Shown here: positions 1 to 7,502 of the stretch, one piece after another
Position numbering within the stretch: the stretch's first letter is position 1
How the letters are laid out: each line of letters begins with the position of its first letter
Assembly (NCBI GenBank): GCA_021647585.1
Contig: JAKIUK010000079.1
Span: 1-16,814, forward strand
Origin: Methylococcaceae bacterium
GTDB taxonomy: Bacteria > Pseudomonadota > Gammaproteobacteria > Methylococcales > Methylomonadaceae
DNA length: 16,814 nucleotides
Direction: 5' to 3'
Made by a program: the position numbers and the translations under genes
Notes under the pieces: generated by a model
The model's input: the letters and a program-made list of their open reading frames with translations, nothing else
What the model was told of the DNA's origin: nothing
Databases searched by the model: none

Positions 1-589
1 TTTCTGGCCGAACAAACTTAACGTAGGCGGCAATGCCGGCAATTAAACCACCACCCCCGACCGGGACAAATATGACATCAATTTTTCCGGTATTTTGCCT
101 GAGGATTTCCATGCCGATAGTTCCCTGTCCGGCTATCACTTCAGGGTCATCATAAGCATGGACAAAAGTCATGCCTTTGTCTAACGCTATTTCTTTGGCA
201 TGGGTGCAAGCATCATCATAGGAGTCGCCAAATAAAACGATCTTTGCTCCCCAGGCTTTTACGGCTTTGACTTTAATTTCTGGGGTGGTTTTTGGCATGA
301 TGATTAACGCCTTAATACCCAGTTTTTTGGCTGATAAAGCCACACCCTGGGCATGGTTACCTGCTGAGGCCGCTATTACGCCGTGACTACGCTCCTGCTC
401 AGTCAAGGAGGCTATTTTGTTATAAGCCCCGCGCAGTTTAAAAGAAAAAACAGGTTGTAAATCCTCTCTTTTCAGATAAATCTTATTTTGCAGTCGAGCC
501 GACAGTGAACGGGCACAATCTAACGGGGTTTCTACTGCTACATCATAAACTTTGGCTCTTAATATTTTTTCTATGTATTTATGAAGCAT
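1..589 (-). CDS. ilvA: Biosynthetic threonine deaminase IlvA (N-terminal part, cut by window edge)
   Basis: Threonine ammonia-lyase turns L-threonine into 2-oxobutanoate and ammonia, the committed step of isoleucine synthesis in the cytoplasm. I translated the minus strand from the ATG at 589 and it stays open to the window edge, giving about 196 residues of a protein that is usually about 500 residues long. The fold-type II PLP motifs are present: SFKLRGAYNK with the PLP lysine at about K51, SAGNHAQGVA at about 71-80, and the glycine-rich phosphate loop GGGGLIAGIA near residue 180. The start MLHKYIEKIL lines up with what I recall of Pseudomonas IlvA. The C-terminal ACT-like regulatory domain lies outside the window, so feedback control by isoleucine cannot be judged. 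The gene starts 19 nt after the gspD stop with no good Shine-Dalgarno sequence, which suggests it is read through from the secretion genes. Confidence 0.95.
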   Translation of the reverse strand, partial: MLHKYIEKILRAKVYDVAVETPLDCARSLSARLQNKIYLKREDLQPVFSFKLRGAYNKIASLTEQERSHGVIAASAGNHAQGVALSAKKLGIKALIIMPKTTPEIKVKAVKAWGAKIVLFGDSYDDACTHAKEIALDKGMTFVHAYDDPEVIAGQGTIGMEILRQNTGKIDVIFVPVGGGGLIAGIAAYVKFVRPE

Positions 590-608
590 TGTCTATTCAA
601 ACATTATT
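590..608 (-). other. gspD-ilvA spacer without terminator, with a four-codon mini frame
   Basis: The 19-nt spacer between the gspD stop and the ilvA start has no hairpin and no recognisable Shine-Dalgarno sequence. It contains ATG TTT GAA TAG, ending 3 nt before the ilvA ATG. Read-through transcription from gspD into ilvA is the simple inference; the mini frame may be chance. Confidence 0.5.
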
Positions 609-2735
609 TTATTCTTGAGGTATTTCTACCTGTTCTTGGTAGATACCTGACAGCATGCGTTTGAATTCGTTGGTAACTAATCTTGCATCTTGCTTACTCT
701 TCACTACACGAGGTGTTATTAGAACGACTAACTCTGTTCTTCGTTTTGAATTATCAGTATTTCCAAATAATGCCCCTATTAAAGGCAATTCATATAAAAA
801 TGGAATTCCATCTTTAGTACGCCCATTATTTTCACTGATTAGACCTCCTAATACAATAGTTTCACCACTATTCACAGCTACACTACTTTTTATTTCTCTT
901 GATAGAATATTCGGATTCCCATTTGTACTCCCTTTTGCAAAATCTTCTATTTTTTGCTCAATATCCATAATGACCAAACCACTCGCATTCACTCTGGGTT
1001 TTATCGTTAGAGTTACACCTGTTTTTCTCTGTTGAATTGTATTTGTAACTACATTATTAGTACCACCACTAGTATTTGTCGATTCAGAAGTCTTCAGTGA
1101 TACTTCAGTACCCACTTGAATGCTGGCCTCTTGATTATTCAACACCATTAATGAGGGAGAAGAAATGACATTAACATTACTTTTCGATGCTTCAGCTTCA
1201 AGTACAGCACTGACATCATTACTGACAAATGCATAGCTAAAACCACCAGTAACACTTCCAATTACAACACTTTTAGCAGCATCAAATAAATCTGTTCCTT
1301 TATTAGAGCTCGCGGAATTTTGTCCATTATTATGAGTTAATGCCCATTTAATGCCATATTTCAAATTATCGGTTAAAGTCACATCAACAATAGTCGCATC
1401 AATCAAAACCTGCAACGGCATTACATCCAACTGTTTTATCACTCGCTGCACCACGGCATAATCCTGTGCAGTGGCGACTATAATCAGCGCATTATTAACT
1501 TCATCGGCAATAATTTTAACCTCTCCGACATCAGCTAAGGATTGTGCTCCTAATTTTTTTAGTGTGCTGGCAACTTTTGATGTTCTCTTGTTTTTATTGG
1601 TTATTTCTACTTTTTTTCGCCCTGAGGCAACTGAGGAAGAACCTTTTCTGTTACCGCCACCCTGAGCAAATATCTCGTTTAGAGTCGTAGCCAATTCCAC
1701 CGCATCCACATGTTGCACCCTGTAAACGTTGACACCTCCACCGCTTGTAGTATTCGCTCTGTCCAGCCTTAACACCCAACGTTCTATATCTTGCAGATAG
1801 CGGGCCTGATGGGTAATGGCCAGTATGGCATTCAGTCTTTCAATCGGCATAAACTGAAAAAAGCTGCCGCCTTTACCCTCCCCTTTTTGGTTGAATACAT
1901 GTTCCAGTTCTTCGATTATTTTTGCAGCTTCTACATTTTTCAGTGGAAACAGACCGAAGGAACGTCCTTGCAATATGCTGACATCAAAAGCGCTGACCAT
2001 TTCCATGGCACGCGCCAGTTCTTCCGTTGTGCCAGCAATTAACATCATGTTTCTGTTGCTGTCCACATGCAGGATGGTTTTTTCCTGTAATACCGGTTTA
2101 ATAATATCGGCCAGTTCTTCTGCCGAGACATTTCTGACTGGAACCACTCTAACCTGATAACCTGCCGGCACTTTGTTCTTGAAATTCTTATAGGTGGAAA
2201 AAGCACTACCACTCAATGCATCCGTTTTTGTTTTAATCTGATAAAGTCCATCCTGATAAACCATGGCCGCATTATTTATATCCAGCAGCATATCCAGGGT
2301 GGGTAATAATTCTGATTTAGTTAACGGTTGGGATGTCTGTAGGGTGACTCTGCCTGTCACTTTAGGACTTAGCACATAGTTTTCAGCCAGAATATCACTT
2401 AGAATTACTTTGGCGACTTCACCTAAATCGGCATCGTCAAAATTAAGACTGTATTCGCCTTTTCCTGTTGCTTTTTTTGCCCGGCGCGCATTTTTGTGAG
2501 AAACCACCTCACCTGAACCAGGATATAGTTCTATTTTTGCCTGATTTTGCTCTGAAGCTAAAGCGCTTTCATTACTTAATTCCTGATAAATGACTTCCGG
2601 CTGCTCTGTATCATTTATTTGCTTCAGCGGTTCCAGCGGTAGTTTTTCATGTAATTCCGGTCCCAGCAGTTCACAACCTGAAACGGACAGGGCTAATGCA
2701 ATAACGTAAGGGAGTTTGTTTTTCCGGTTAATCAT
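609..2735 (-). CDS. gspD: T2SS outer-membrane secretin GspD, lipoprotein type
   Basis: This 708-residue secretin forms the outer-membrane channel of the type II secretion system. The N-terminus is a lipoprotein signal peptide with lipobox V-S-G-C and the lipidated cysteine at C21; the next residue is Glu, so Asp-based inner-membrane retention is not expected. A charged linker (about 22-93) leads to the periplasmic domains N0 (about 95-168), N1 (about 193-252), N2 (about 258-326) and N3 (about 335-437). The N3 domain carries a Gly/Ser/Lys-rich insertion at about 358-405. The secretin core runs from about 440 to 677 and includes NVISSPSLMVLNNQEA and the signature region GETIVLGGL followed by PLIGALFG. 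The tail is short (about 30 residues), with no obvious separate S-domain for a pilotin. The ATG overlaps the preceding gene's stop as ATGA and has the Shine-Dalgarno GAGGAG 4 nt upstream. The 3' half is AT-richer than the 5' half. Confidence 0.97.
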   Translation of the reverse strand: MINRKNKLPYVIALALSVSGCELLGPELHEKLPLEPLKQINDTEQPEVIYQELSNESALASEQNQAKIELYPGSGEVVSHKNARRAKKATGKGEYSLNFDDADLGEVAKVILSDILAENYVLSPKVTGRVTLQTSQPLTKSELLPTLDMLLDINNAAMVYQDGLYQIKTKTDALSGSAFSTYKNFKNKVPAGYQVRVVPVRNVSAEELADIIKPVLQEKTILHVDSNRNMMLIAGTTEELARAMEMVSAFDVSILQGRSFGLFPLKNVEAAKIIEELEHVFNQKGEGKGGSFFQFMPIERLNAILAITHQARYLQDIERWVLRLDRANTTSGGGVNVYRVQHVDAVELATTLNEIFAQGGGNRKGSSSVASGRKKVEITNKNKRTSKVASTLKKLGAQSLADVGEVKIIADEVNNALIIVATAQDYAVVQRVIKQLDVMPLQVLIDATIVDVTLTDNLKYGIKWALTHNNGQNSASSNKGTDLFDAAKSVVIGSVTGGFSYAFVSNDVSAVLEAEASKSNVNVISSPSLMVLNNQEASIQVGTEVSLKTSESTNTSGGTNNVVTNTIQQRKTGVTLTIKPRVNASGLVIMDIEQKIEDFAKGSTNGNPNILSREIKSSVAVNSGETIVLGGLISENNGRTKDGIPFLYELPLIGALFGNTDNSKRRTELVVLITPRVVKSKQDARLVTNEFKRMLSGIYQEQVEIPQE

Positions 2736-3373
2736 TTTACTCCTCGAGATTTTAATTGTTTGATAAGATCAGCAGGTATTGCTGTTGGCGGCGGCATCTT
2801 TCTTGGCTTAGGCCTTCTTATCGCTCTTGATTTAGGCTTGATGATAGGTTTTACTTTCGACATTTTCGCCTTGGGCTTCCTTAACATAACGGTTTGCTCT
2901 TTACCTGTTCGTTCCAGTATGACCTTGTCTGATTTTATTTCCTGTAAAGTCCAGCCTGAAACATCATCCCCTTCTGATTTCTTTAAATAGGTTTTGTCTT
3001 TTCCCGCTTTGTTAAACAGTGCAGTCTTATCACCTTTAACCGAATAAATACCCAGCAGGGTCAAATCATCTATTTTACTGGCTTGCTCAACCGGCGCGTC
3101 ATCTTCCACAACAATAATGGGTTTTCGGCCTTCTATAAACAAGGGTCTTTCCACCATATCGGTATAACTTTCCAACTCTTGTTTTGCTACATTCAATTCC
3201 GGCAATTCAATACTCTCAACCTGTTGTTTCTCCATTGCAGCTATGGGTTCATCAAACTGGCTTTGGTCTCCCAGGCTAAGTCCAAATTCAATTAACAAGA
3301 TTACCAGCATCAACAGACATAAGCCTAGTAGTAACTTGATAACTTTACTATTCATCAGAATATTACCATTCAT
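2732..3373 (-). CDS. GspC/GspN-type inner-membrane T2SS protein with HR-like domain and basic tail
   Basis: The protein has 213 residues. It shows one N-terminal transmembrane segment (about 11-33), a periplasmic linker with the motif RPLFIEGRKP (about 76-85), and a beta-rich domain (about 101-165). That domain has the pattern of the GspC homology region (LTLLGI, ALF, then SEGDDVSGWTLQEIKSDKVIL). In GspC this region contacts the secretin's N0 domain. No PDZ domain or coiled coil follows. Instead there is a tail rich in Lys, Arg and Pro (about 165-213). The gene sits between gspM and gspD, where Xps-type clusters carry gspN/xpsN, and no other gspC is present, so it probably links the inner-membrane platform to the secretin. 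I am sure it is a T2SS component but not whether databases would call it GspC or GspN. The ATG at 3373 overlaps the gspM stop as ATGA; a second ATG at 3355 lacks a good ribosome site. Confidence 0.85.
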   Translation of the reverse strand: MNGNILMNSKVIKLLLGLCLLMLVILLIEFGLSLGDQSQFDEPIAAMEKQQVESIELPELNVAKQELESYTDMVERPLFIEGRKPIIVVEDDAPVEQASKIDDLTLLGIYSVKGDKTALFNKAGKDKTYLKKSEGDDVSGWTLQEIKSDKVILERTGKEQTVMLRKPKAKMSKVKPIIKPKSRAIRRPKPRKMPPPTAIPADLIKQLKSRGVK

Positions 3374-3951
3374 GAGACTTTAGCCCTCATAAATCCGGCA
3401 ACCTGAAAATTAATATTTAATTTATTACTAGGTTCTATTTTTCGTGTCCTTCGATTACGTCTACCTCGTACCGGACGAATATCCAGCTGGTCAACAATCA
3501 TCATGGGTACGGATGACTCAATCTCATGCAACACGGTACGTAAAGCCTCTATGTCGCCCGTCATTCTGACTTTAACAGTTACCCTGCTAAAACTGTCTTT
3601 ACTACTACTGGGTAATACCTGAGTACTGGTCAATTGCCCACCAGCCTCTGATATAGATGTCTTGATTAATTTCTGCAAATCCGCTGAAGCCAGTGCTACA
3701 GTATCCCGCGTACTAAAATAATTCTGACCTTGATATTTCTGTTTGATTCGTTCATTTTCTGCAACCACAGCATCCTTTCTGGCCACAACCTTTGTTGCCC
3801 GCTGTAACCTGAAGATCAATTCCTGCTTTTGTTCGTAATAGTCCATTCCAGTGGAAACCAGCGGTACGATAGCGATAAAAACAACCAGCAACATCACTGT
3901 TACAAATAAACCTAAAGCCAGCCAGCGCTGAGGTGAAACATCATTTAACAT
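3370..3951 (-). CDS. gspM: T2SS inner-membrane platform protein GspM
   Basis: GspM is a bitopic inner-membrane protein that pairs with GspL in the assembly platform. The product is 193 residues from the ATG at 3951. It has a short cytoplasmic N-terminus, a transmembrane segment (about 11-33), a helical stretch likely to form a coiled coil (about 35-65), and a C-terminal alpha/beta domain of ferredoxin-like pattern (about 95-190). The frame also opens with TTG at 3957, but the Shine-Dalgarno AGGGAG (3958-3963) is 6 nt before the ATG at 3951 and directly abuts the TTG, so 3951 is the better start. The gene overlaps the end of gspL by 11 nt. Its identity rests on the topology, the size and its place between gspL and the GspC/N-type gene; the family is too divergent for a motif-based call. 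Confidence 0.88.
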   Translation of the reverse strand: MLNDVSPQRWLALGLFVTVMLLVVFIAIVPLVSTGMDYYEQKQELIFRLQRATKVVARKDAVVAENERIKQKYQGQNYFSTRDTVALASADLQKLIKTSISEAGGQLTSTQVLPSSSKDSFSRVTVKVRMTGDIEALRTVLHEIESSVPMMIVDQLDIRPVRGRRNRRTRKIEPSNKLNINFQVAGFMRAKVS

Positions 3952-5044
3952 CAACAACTCCCTGCGCTTTTACTTCCACGCTGATTTGAAAGCGTTCAAA
4001 TCCTGTTTTTTTATCCTGGGTTAGCGGGGATACAAAACGTGCGTTACTGAATAATGGGGAAGCTTCCATGACACCGATTAATGCTGAGGCAGATGGGGAT
4101 TGACCCTGAATATTGAGCTTATTATTGATATATTTAAGATGCGTTAACCAGGTATCATTTGGCAACAACTGGCTAAGAATATTCATTAATCCTGTCAGCG
4201 ATGGACTACTGTTTTTTGATTCAACTAAACGCGCTGTTTCATCAACTATTTCATCAATCTCCAGTTGCTGAGCCTGAACCAGATGAGCCTCTTTTTCCAA
4301 TTGCTTTAATTTAAGCCTTAATGAATCAACAGTCTGTCCTTCATTCCAGACGGGAAAAGCGAGTACTGCAACGGTTAACATCAGTAAAACAAAACCAAAA
4401 AACCAGCTAAAAAATTGTGTTGTTTTATTTTTTGCCAGTGCGTCCAGTTCAGGTAACAGGTTATAGGTATCCAGATCTTCCTCAAAGTTATTTGCCGCGC
4501 CTGCAAAATCGACAACATTAGGATATATTTTTGCATTTTCCAAATGCAGATAAATACCGAGCATAATGTCTTTCGGCGTTAACACCAATAAAACTTTAAT
4601 TTGTCCGTTTTCTTCTTTGCCCAATATTTTTACCGCAAAATAAACCTGTTCCACAGTAAACGGTGTATATTTATCAATCTCAAAAGTAACCACCTGTTGC
4701 AGATTTTCTTTTGCTGCGGCTGGCAAATACAATATTTTTTTAAAGGCCTGATCAGAATTTAGTCTGAGAATAAGATATGCTTTTTCTAACTCTTTATCTT
4801 CGGCAATCAATTGCTGATATTGCTCCTGACTTATTTCATTTAAAGCGATCTCGGCTATGATTTGTTTTTGCCCATGATTTATTCGAGTAAACTGTAACAC
4901 ATTGTCTACTACTGACAAAAAGACATAACCTGATTTATCACTCAGTGCTTGCCTGATTTTTTCCGGTATCCAATATGACAGCTCTCGCCCCCACCAGAGG
5001 AAAAAATGCTTTATATCAAAATCAATATTATTGCTCAGATTCAT
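3941..5044 (-). CDS. gspL: T2SS inner-membrane platform protein GspL (PilN-like C-terminal half)
   Basis: GspL recruits the GspE ATPase to the membrane and binds GspM. The product is 367 residues. It opens with an aromatic, amphipathic stretch (about 10-27, with FFLWW). The cytoplasmic actin-like domain (about 38-200) includes the LPAAAKENLQQVVTFEIDKYTPF region typical of the PilM/GspL fold. A single transmembrane segment lies at about 209-231, followed by a charged coiled coil (about 234-276) and a periplasmic ferredoxin-like domain (about 283-360) with the LPNDTWLTHL motif seen in PilN-like proteins. The protein thus resembles a PilM-PilN fusion, as in many GspL proteins. The ATG at 5044 overlaps the end of gspK by 17 nt, with AGAG shortly upstream as a modest ribosome site. 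It sits between gspK and gspM in the standard order. Confidence 0.93.
   Translation of the reverse strand: MNLSNNIDFDIKHFFLWWGRELSYWIPEKIRQALSDKSGYVFLSVVDNVLQFTRINHGQKQIIAEIALNEISQEQYQQLIAEDKELEKAYLILRLNSDQAFKKILYLPAAAKENLQQVVTFEIDKYTPFTVEQVYFAVKILGKEENGQIKVLLVLTPKDIMLGIYLHLENAKIYPNVVDFAGAANNFEEDLDTYNLLPELDALAKNKTTQFFSWFFGFVLLMLTVAVLAFPVWNEGQTVDSLRLKLKQLEKEAHLVQAQQLEIDEIVDETARLVESKNSSPSLTGLMNILSQLLPNDTWLTHLKYINNKLNIQGQSPSASALIGVMEASPLFSNARFVSPLTQDKKTGFERFQISVEVKAQGVVDVK
3958..3963 (-). promoter_or_regulatory. Shine-Dalgarno site deciding the gspM start
   Basis: AGGGAG on the coding strand lies 6 nt before the ATG at 3951 but directly adjoins the alternative TTG at 3957. This spacing favours the ATG and makes GspM 193 residues long. 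The site lies within the end of gspL. Confidence 0.75.
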
Positions 5045-5990
5045 CTTGCTCTGTTATTAATTGTTGCTCTATTTCTTCACTAAATAATGAAAGTTCCTGG
5101 TATAGTTGTTGCCAATCCAACACTTGAAAAGGATTTGCCAGACCACCAGCAGACGTTTTTTTTATGGTTACTTTTATTCCCGTACTTACTTCTCCAAAAA
5201 TTCGAGCCTGCGATATAACAGTATAGACTGCTTTAGCCTTTAATTTACTATTTCCACGTCCAGCCGATATTGGCGCTGTTGTTTCAGTAATAAACTGTGC
5301 CTGATTATTTTCAGTACGTTGTAACAAATAATCATCCAGCATTACTGAATCCATGTTCCCTACTGCCTGCAGAACTTCCTTCGATGCCACCTGCAAATCA
5401 ACTTTTGCCTGTCCCGAATACACGGTAATGAGCGGCTTTAATTGCTGGTAAATATCGGCATTCATGCCTAAAACCATTTGTAATTCATCAACCAGCTGAA
5501 ATTCTTTGTTGGCCGGTTGATATGCTAACCCGGCATCGTCATATTGCTGTTTTTCTGCGCCATTGATATGTACAAAATCATCCGGGTCACGCCAATCAAG
5601 AATAGCACTCACCAGCTCCTGTTGTTTATCCATATTGATAGTTGTGGATTCCATCATCAATCTTAACAAGGCCTCATCAGCTTTATTAATATCTATCTTT
5701 CCTTGTTCTGAAAATAGTCTAACACGGATTTCAGCATCTTGATATTGTACCTGATAGACACTGCCATCAGCATGCCAGCGCTTTCCCTCATCCCTTAACA
5801 ATAACCTTTGTTGGGCAATTGCCAATCCTGTTTCTGCAGCCGCCAATGCCACTGCATTGTCTTTAATAGCGCTCACTACGGTAGTTTCTCTACGCATGGT
5901 AAGTGCAAAGCTACCCGCCATGATAGTGAGTAAACTCAATACCCAGATTACAATCACCATAGCCATACCGGCCTGAGTGTTATTTCTCAT
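5028..5990 (-). CDS. gspK: T2SS minor pseudopilin GspK
   Basis: GspK caps the tip of the pseudopilus together with GspI and GspJ. The 320-residue product begins with a short basic leader and a prepilin cleavage site after G8; mature residue 1 is Met9. The hydrophobic helix MAMVIVIWVLSLL follows. Position +5 is Ile instead of the Glu found in the other pseudopilins, which is the normal GspK state and fits a tip subunit that nothing sits above. The long globular domain includes SEQGKIDINKADEALL (about 94-109) and ILDWRDPDDFVHINGAE (about 130-146), both characteristic of the family. The ATG overlaps the gspJ stop as ATGA, so translation is probably coupled. The size agrees with the usual range of about 300-330 residues. 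Confidence 0.96.
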   Translation of the reverse strand: MRNNTQAGMAMVIVIWVLSLLTIMAGSFALTMRRETTVVSAIKDNAVALAAAETGLAIAQQRLLLRDEGKRWHADGSVYQVQYQDAEIRVRLFSEQGKIDINKADEALLRLMMESTTINMDKQQELVSAILDWRDPDDFVHINGAEKQQYDDAGLAYQPANKEFQLVDELQMVLGMNADIYQQLKPLITVYSGQAKVDLQVASKEVLQAVGNMDSVMLDDYLLQRTENNQAQFITETTAPISAGRGNSKLKAKAVYTVISQARIFGEVSTGIKVTIKKTSAGGLANPFQVLDWQQLYQELSLFSEEIEQQLITEQDESEQ

Positions 5991-6631
5991 CGTCCAAAAC
6001 TCTGGTTAAAGTCAGGTTGCGCAGTTGCCAGCTTCAAAGCAAATATCATCTCAGGCCAATAACTGTGATCTGCCAGTACTATCTTAATTTTTATCAACAA
6101 GGGTAGCTGTTCTTTCTGCTGCCAGTAATCAACCCAAAGACCCGTGCTATTAGCAGCGTCCTTAGAATAGTAGGACAGTTCAAATTCCTCTACATTTTCC
6201 AGTAATATGACTTCCTCCTGTTGCCATTGCTGGTCATCTAACAGAGGATAAAAAGGTTTCAGTGTAACGTTGATAACGCCACTGTCTGCCGGGTCAAAGA
6301 CTATGTCAAAAAGCTGTATGCCTTTACGTTCTGAGCTGGCGGGGAAAACAGAAATAAATTGCAGTTTATTGTCTTCTCCCTGAAAAGAAAAGCTGCGTTC
6401 CCCATCAGAAAAGTCATCCCATAAGGGGCGCGCCGATGTTAAATGCCGTTTAAAAAACTGGTATACAACTGCTTTTTCATTCACTTCAGCTATTTTTTTT
6501 TCGCCTTTGTTCCAGCTTTCAGCGCCAATTTTTAAACTGCTGAACAGTAATACCACCATAATACTCAACAGAGTCATTGCCAGCAAAACTTCAATTAAAG
6601 TAAAACCCGAGGCTTTCTGCTGCTTTAGCAT
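5987..6631 (-). CDS. gspJ: T2SS minor pseudopilin GspJ
   Basis: GspJ is a tip-complex pseudopilin of 214 residues. The leader ends in a classical type IV prepilin site, G9 followed by FTLIEVLLAMTLLS, with the conserved Glu at mature position +5 (E14). One hydrophobic helix spans about 10-33. The remaining domain is beta-rich with several Trp and aromatic residues (for example YWQQKEQLPLLIKIKI near 168-183), the usual GspJ pattern where the end of the domain reads LPxxIKI. A prepilin peptidase encoded elsewhere must cleave and methylate it. The gene overlaps gspI by one base (TAATG) and the gspK start by four (ATGA), so GspI, GspJ and GspK are likely made in matched amounts, as expected for their shared complex. 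Confidence 0.95.
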   Translation of the reverse strand: MLKQQKASGFTLIEVLLAMTLLSIMVVLLFSSLKIGAESWNKGEKKIAEVNEKAVVYQFFKRHLTSARPLWDDFSDGERSFSFQGEDNKLQFISVFPASSERKGIQLFDIVFDPADSGVINVTLKPFYPLLDDQQWQQEEVILLENVEEFELSYYSKDAANSTGLWVDYWQQKEQLPLLIKIKIVLADHSYWPEMIFALKLATAQPDFNQSFGR

Positions 6632-7056
6632 TATTGCTTTTGCCCTGTTTTAATGGTATTTAATTCAACAGTACGATTATTTATGCCATCTTCGCCCCAT
6701 TCAACGATCACTTGAACAGCCAAAAATTCAACTTTGGATGTATCCTCAATATCAAAATTAGGAATTTTCTCCACCCGTATCCGCCAGTGATATTTTTCTG
6801 CTTCCAATCCAGTAGTTTCATTTTCCGTGAGCGGCTCCTCTATGCCCGTTTTAGCCATCAGTGATTCTGCAATCTGTGTAGCTATGGTATATTCTTCAGA
6901 AACCGCGGCCGTATTAACACCTGATGAAAATATTTTTAGCAATATTCCCAACGAAATGGCCAAAATACTAAAGGCCACCAGAATTTCCAATAGTGAAAAA
7001 CCTTTATTTCGATTGATAAACCCCGGTCTGGATGAATGGACATTGTTAAGCATCAT
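6631..7056 (-). CDS. gspI: T2SS minor pseudopilin GspI
   Basis: GspI is a minor pseudopilin of 141 residues that forms the tip complex with GspJ and GspK. The prepilin site is G19 followed by FSLLEILVAFSILAISLG, with Glu at mature +5 (E24); the leader of 19 residues is longer than in the neighbours. After the helix, the globular part includes the YTIATQIAESLM stretch (about 56-67), similar to the ExxxAxxLAexkM region of the family, and ends in short beta strands. Two adjacent ATG codons (7056 and 7053) are possible starts; GGAAAGG lies 6 nt upstream of the first, so I use 7056. The start overlaps the gspH coding end by 11 nt. Confidence 0.95.
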   Translation of the reverse strand: MMLNNVHSSRPGFINRNKGFSLLEILVAFSILAISLGILLKIFSSGVNTAAVSEEYTIATQIAESLMAKTGIEEPLTENETTGLEAEKYHWRIRVEKIPNFDIEDTSKVEFLAVQVIVEWGEDGINNRTVELNTIKTGQKQ

Positions 7057-7501
7057 AGCTAACCTTTCCGCTCAACCAGTTAACTTCAAGCTGGTAGCTT
7101 AACTCACCCCATTCCATCGTTATTTTTCCGCCACTGGAAGAACCATCAGGATAGAATCTAATTTGCCCTGTTTCTTCGTCTGTGAATTCTTCCTGTGCAA
7201 TAACCAGTGTAATGTCTATCTCATCTGAGAAATAATAAATCTTGTCACGATTACTGACCTGATAACTGTTTTCTGCAAGATTTATGGCCACAGAGACTTC
7301 TTTATGAGAAATTAAAGCTTGTCCTCTGGCGTAACGTAGAGCAGAGCCTAAATCTCTGGCAACCGCTTTTAATTGAGCAGACTGATTGCCAGAAGCGATA
7401 TTAGTACCAATTACGCTAAATCCGAGCACTACGATCAACAGTACGATCGTTAGTTCAATTAAAGTAAAACCCCTTTGATTATTCAATGCCTGATTTGGCA
7501 T
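7046..7501 (-). CDS. gspH: T2SS minor pseudopilin GspH
   Basis: GspH is a minor pseudopilin of 151 residues. The prepilin site is G11 followed by FTLIELTIVLLIVVLG, with Glu at mature +5 (E16). The C-terminal part is a beta-rich GspH domain containing the IRFYPDGSSSGG turn. The open frame extends upstream to 7666 inside gspG, but the true start is the ATG at 7501. It lies one base after the gspG stop, has GGGA 5 nt upstream, and gives a normal prepilin leader of 11 residues. The longer frame would put 55 unrelated residues before the leader. In the assembled system GspH connects the major pseudopilin fibre to the I-J-K tip. Confidence 0.93.
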   Translation of the reverse strand: MPNQALNNQRGFTLIELTIVLLIVVLGFSVIGTNIASGNQSAQLKAVARDLGSALRYARGQALISHKEVSVAINLAENSYQVSNRDKIYYFSDEIDITLVIAQEEFTDEETGQIRFYPDGSSSGGKITMEWGELSYQLEVNWLSGKVSYDA

Positions 7502-7502
7502 G

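Noticed and set aside
655..1035. A 126-codon open frame on the plus strand opposite gspD, and similar plus-strand frames across the window
   Set aside because: All lie fully inside well-recognised minus-strand genes, have no family-like protein sequence or convincing ribosome site, and are best read as shadows.
5000..5014. Aromatic-rich N-terminal stretch of GspL (FFLWW) considered as an extra membrane anchor
   Set aside because: It is short and amphipathic, and similar stretches seem usual in this GspL type, so a second transmembrane segment is not supported.
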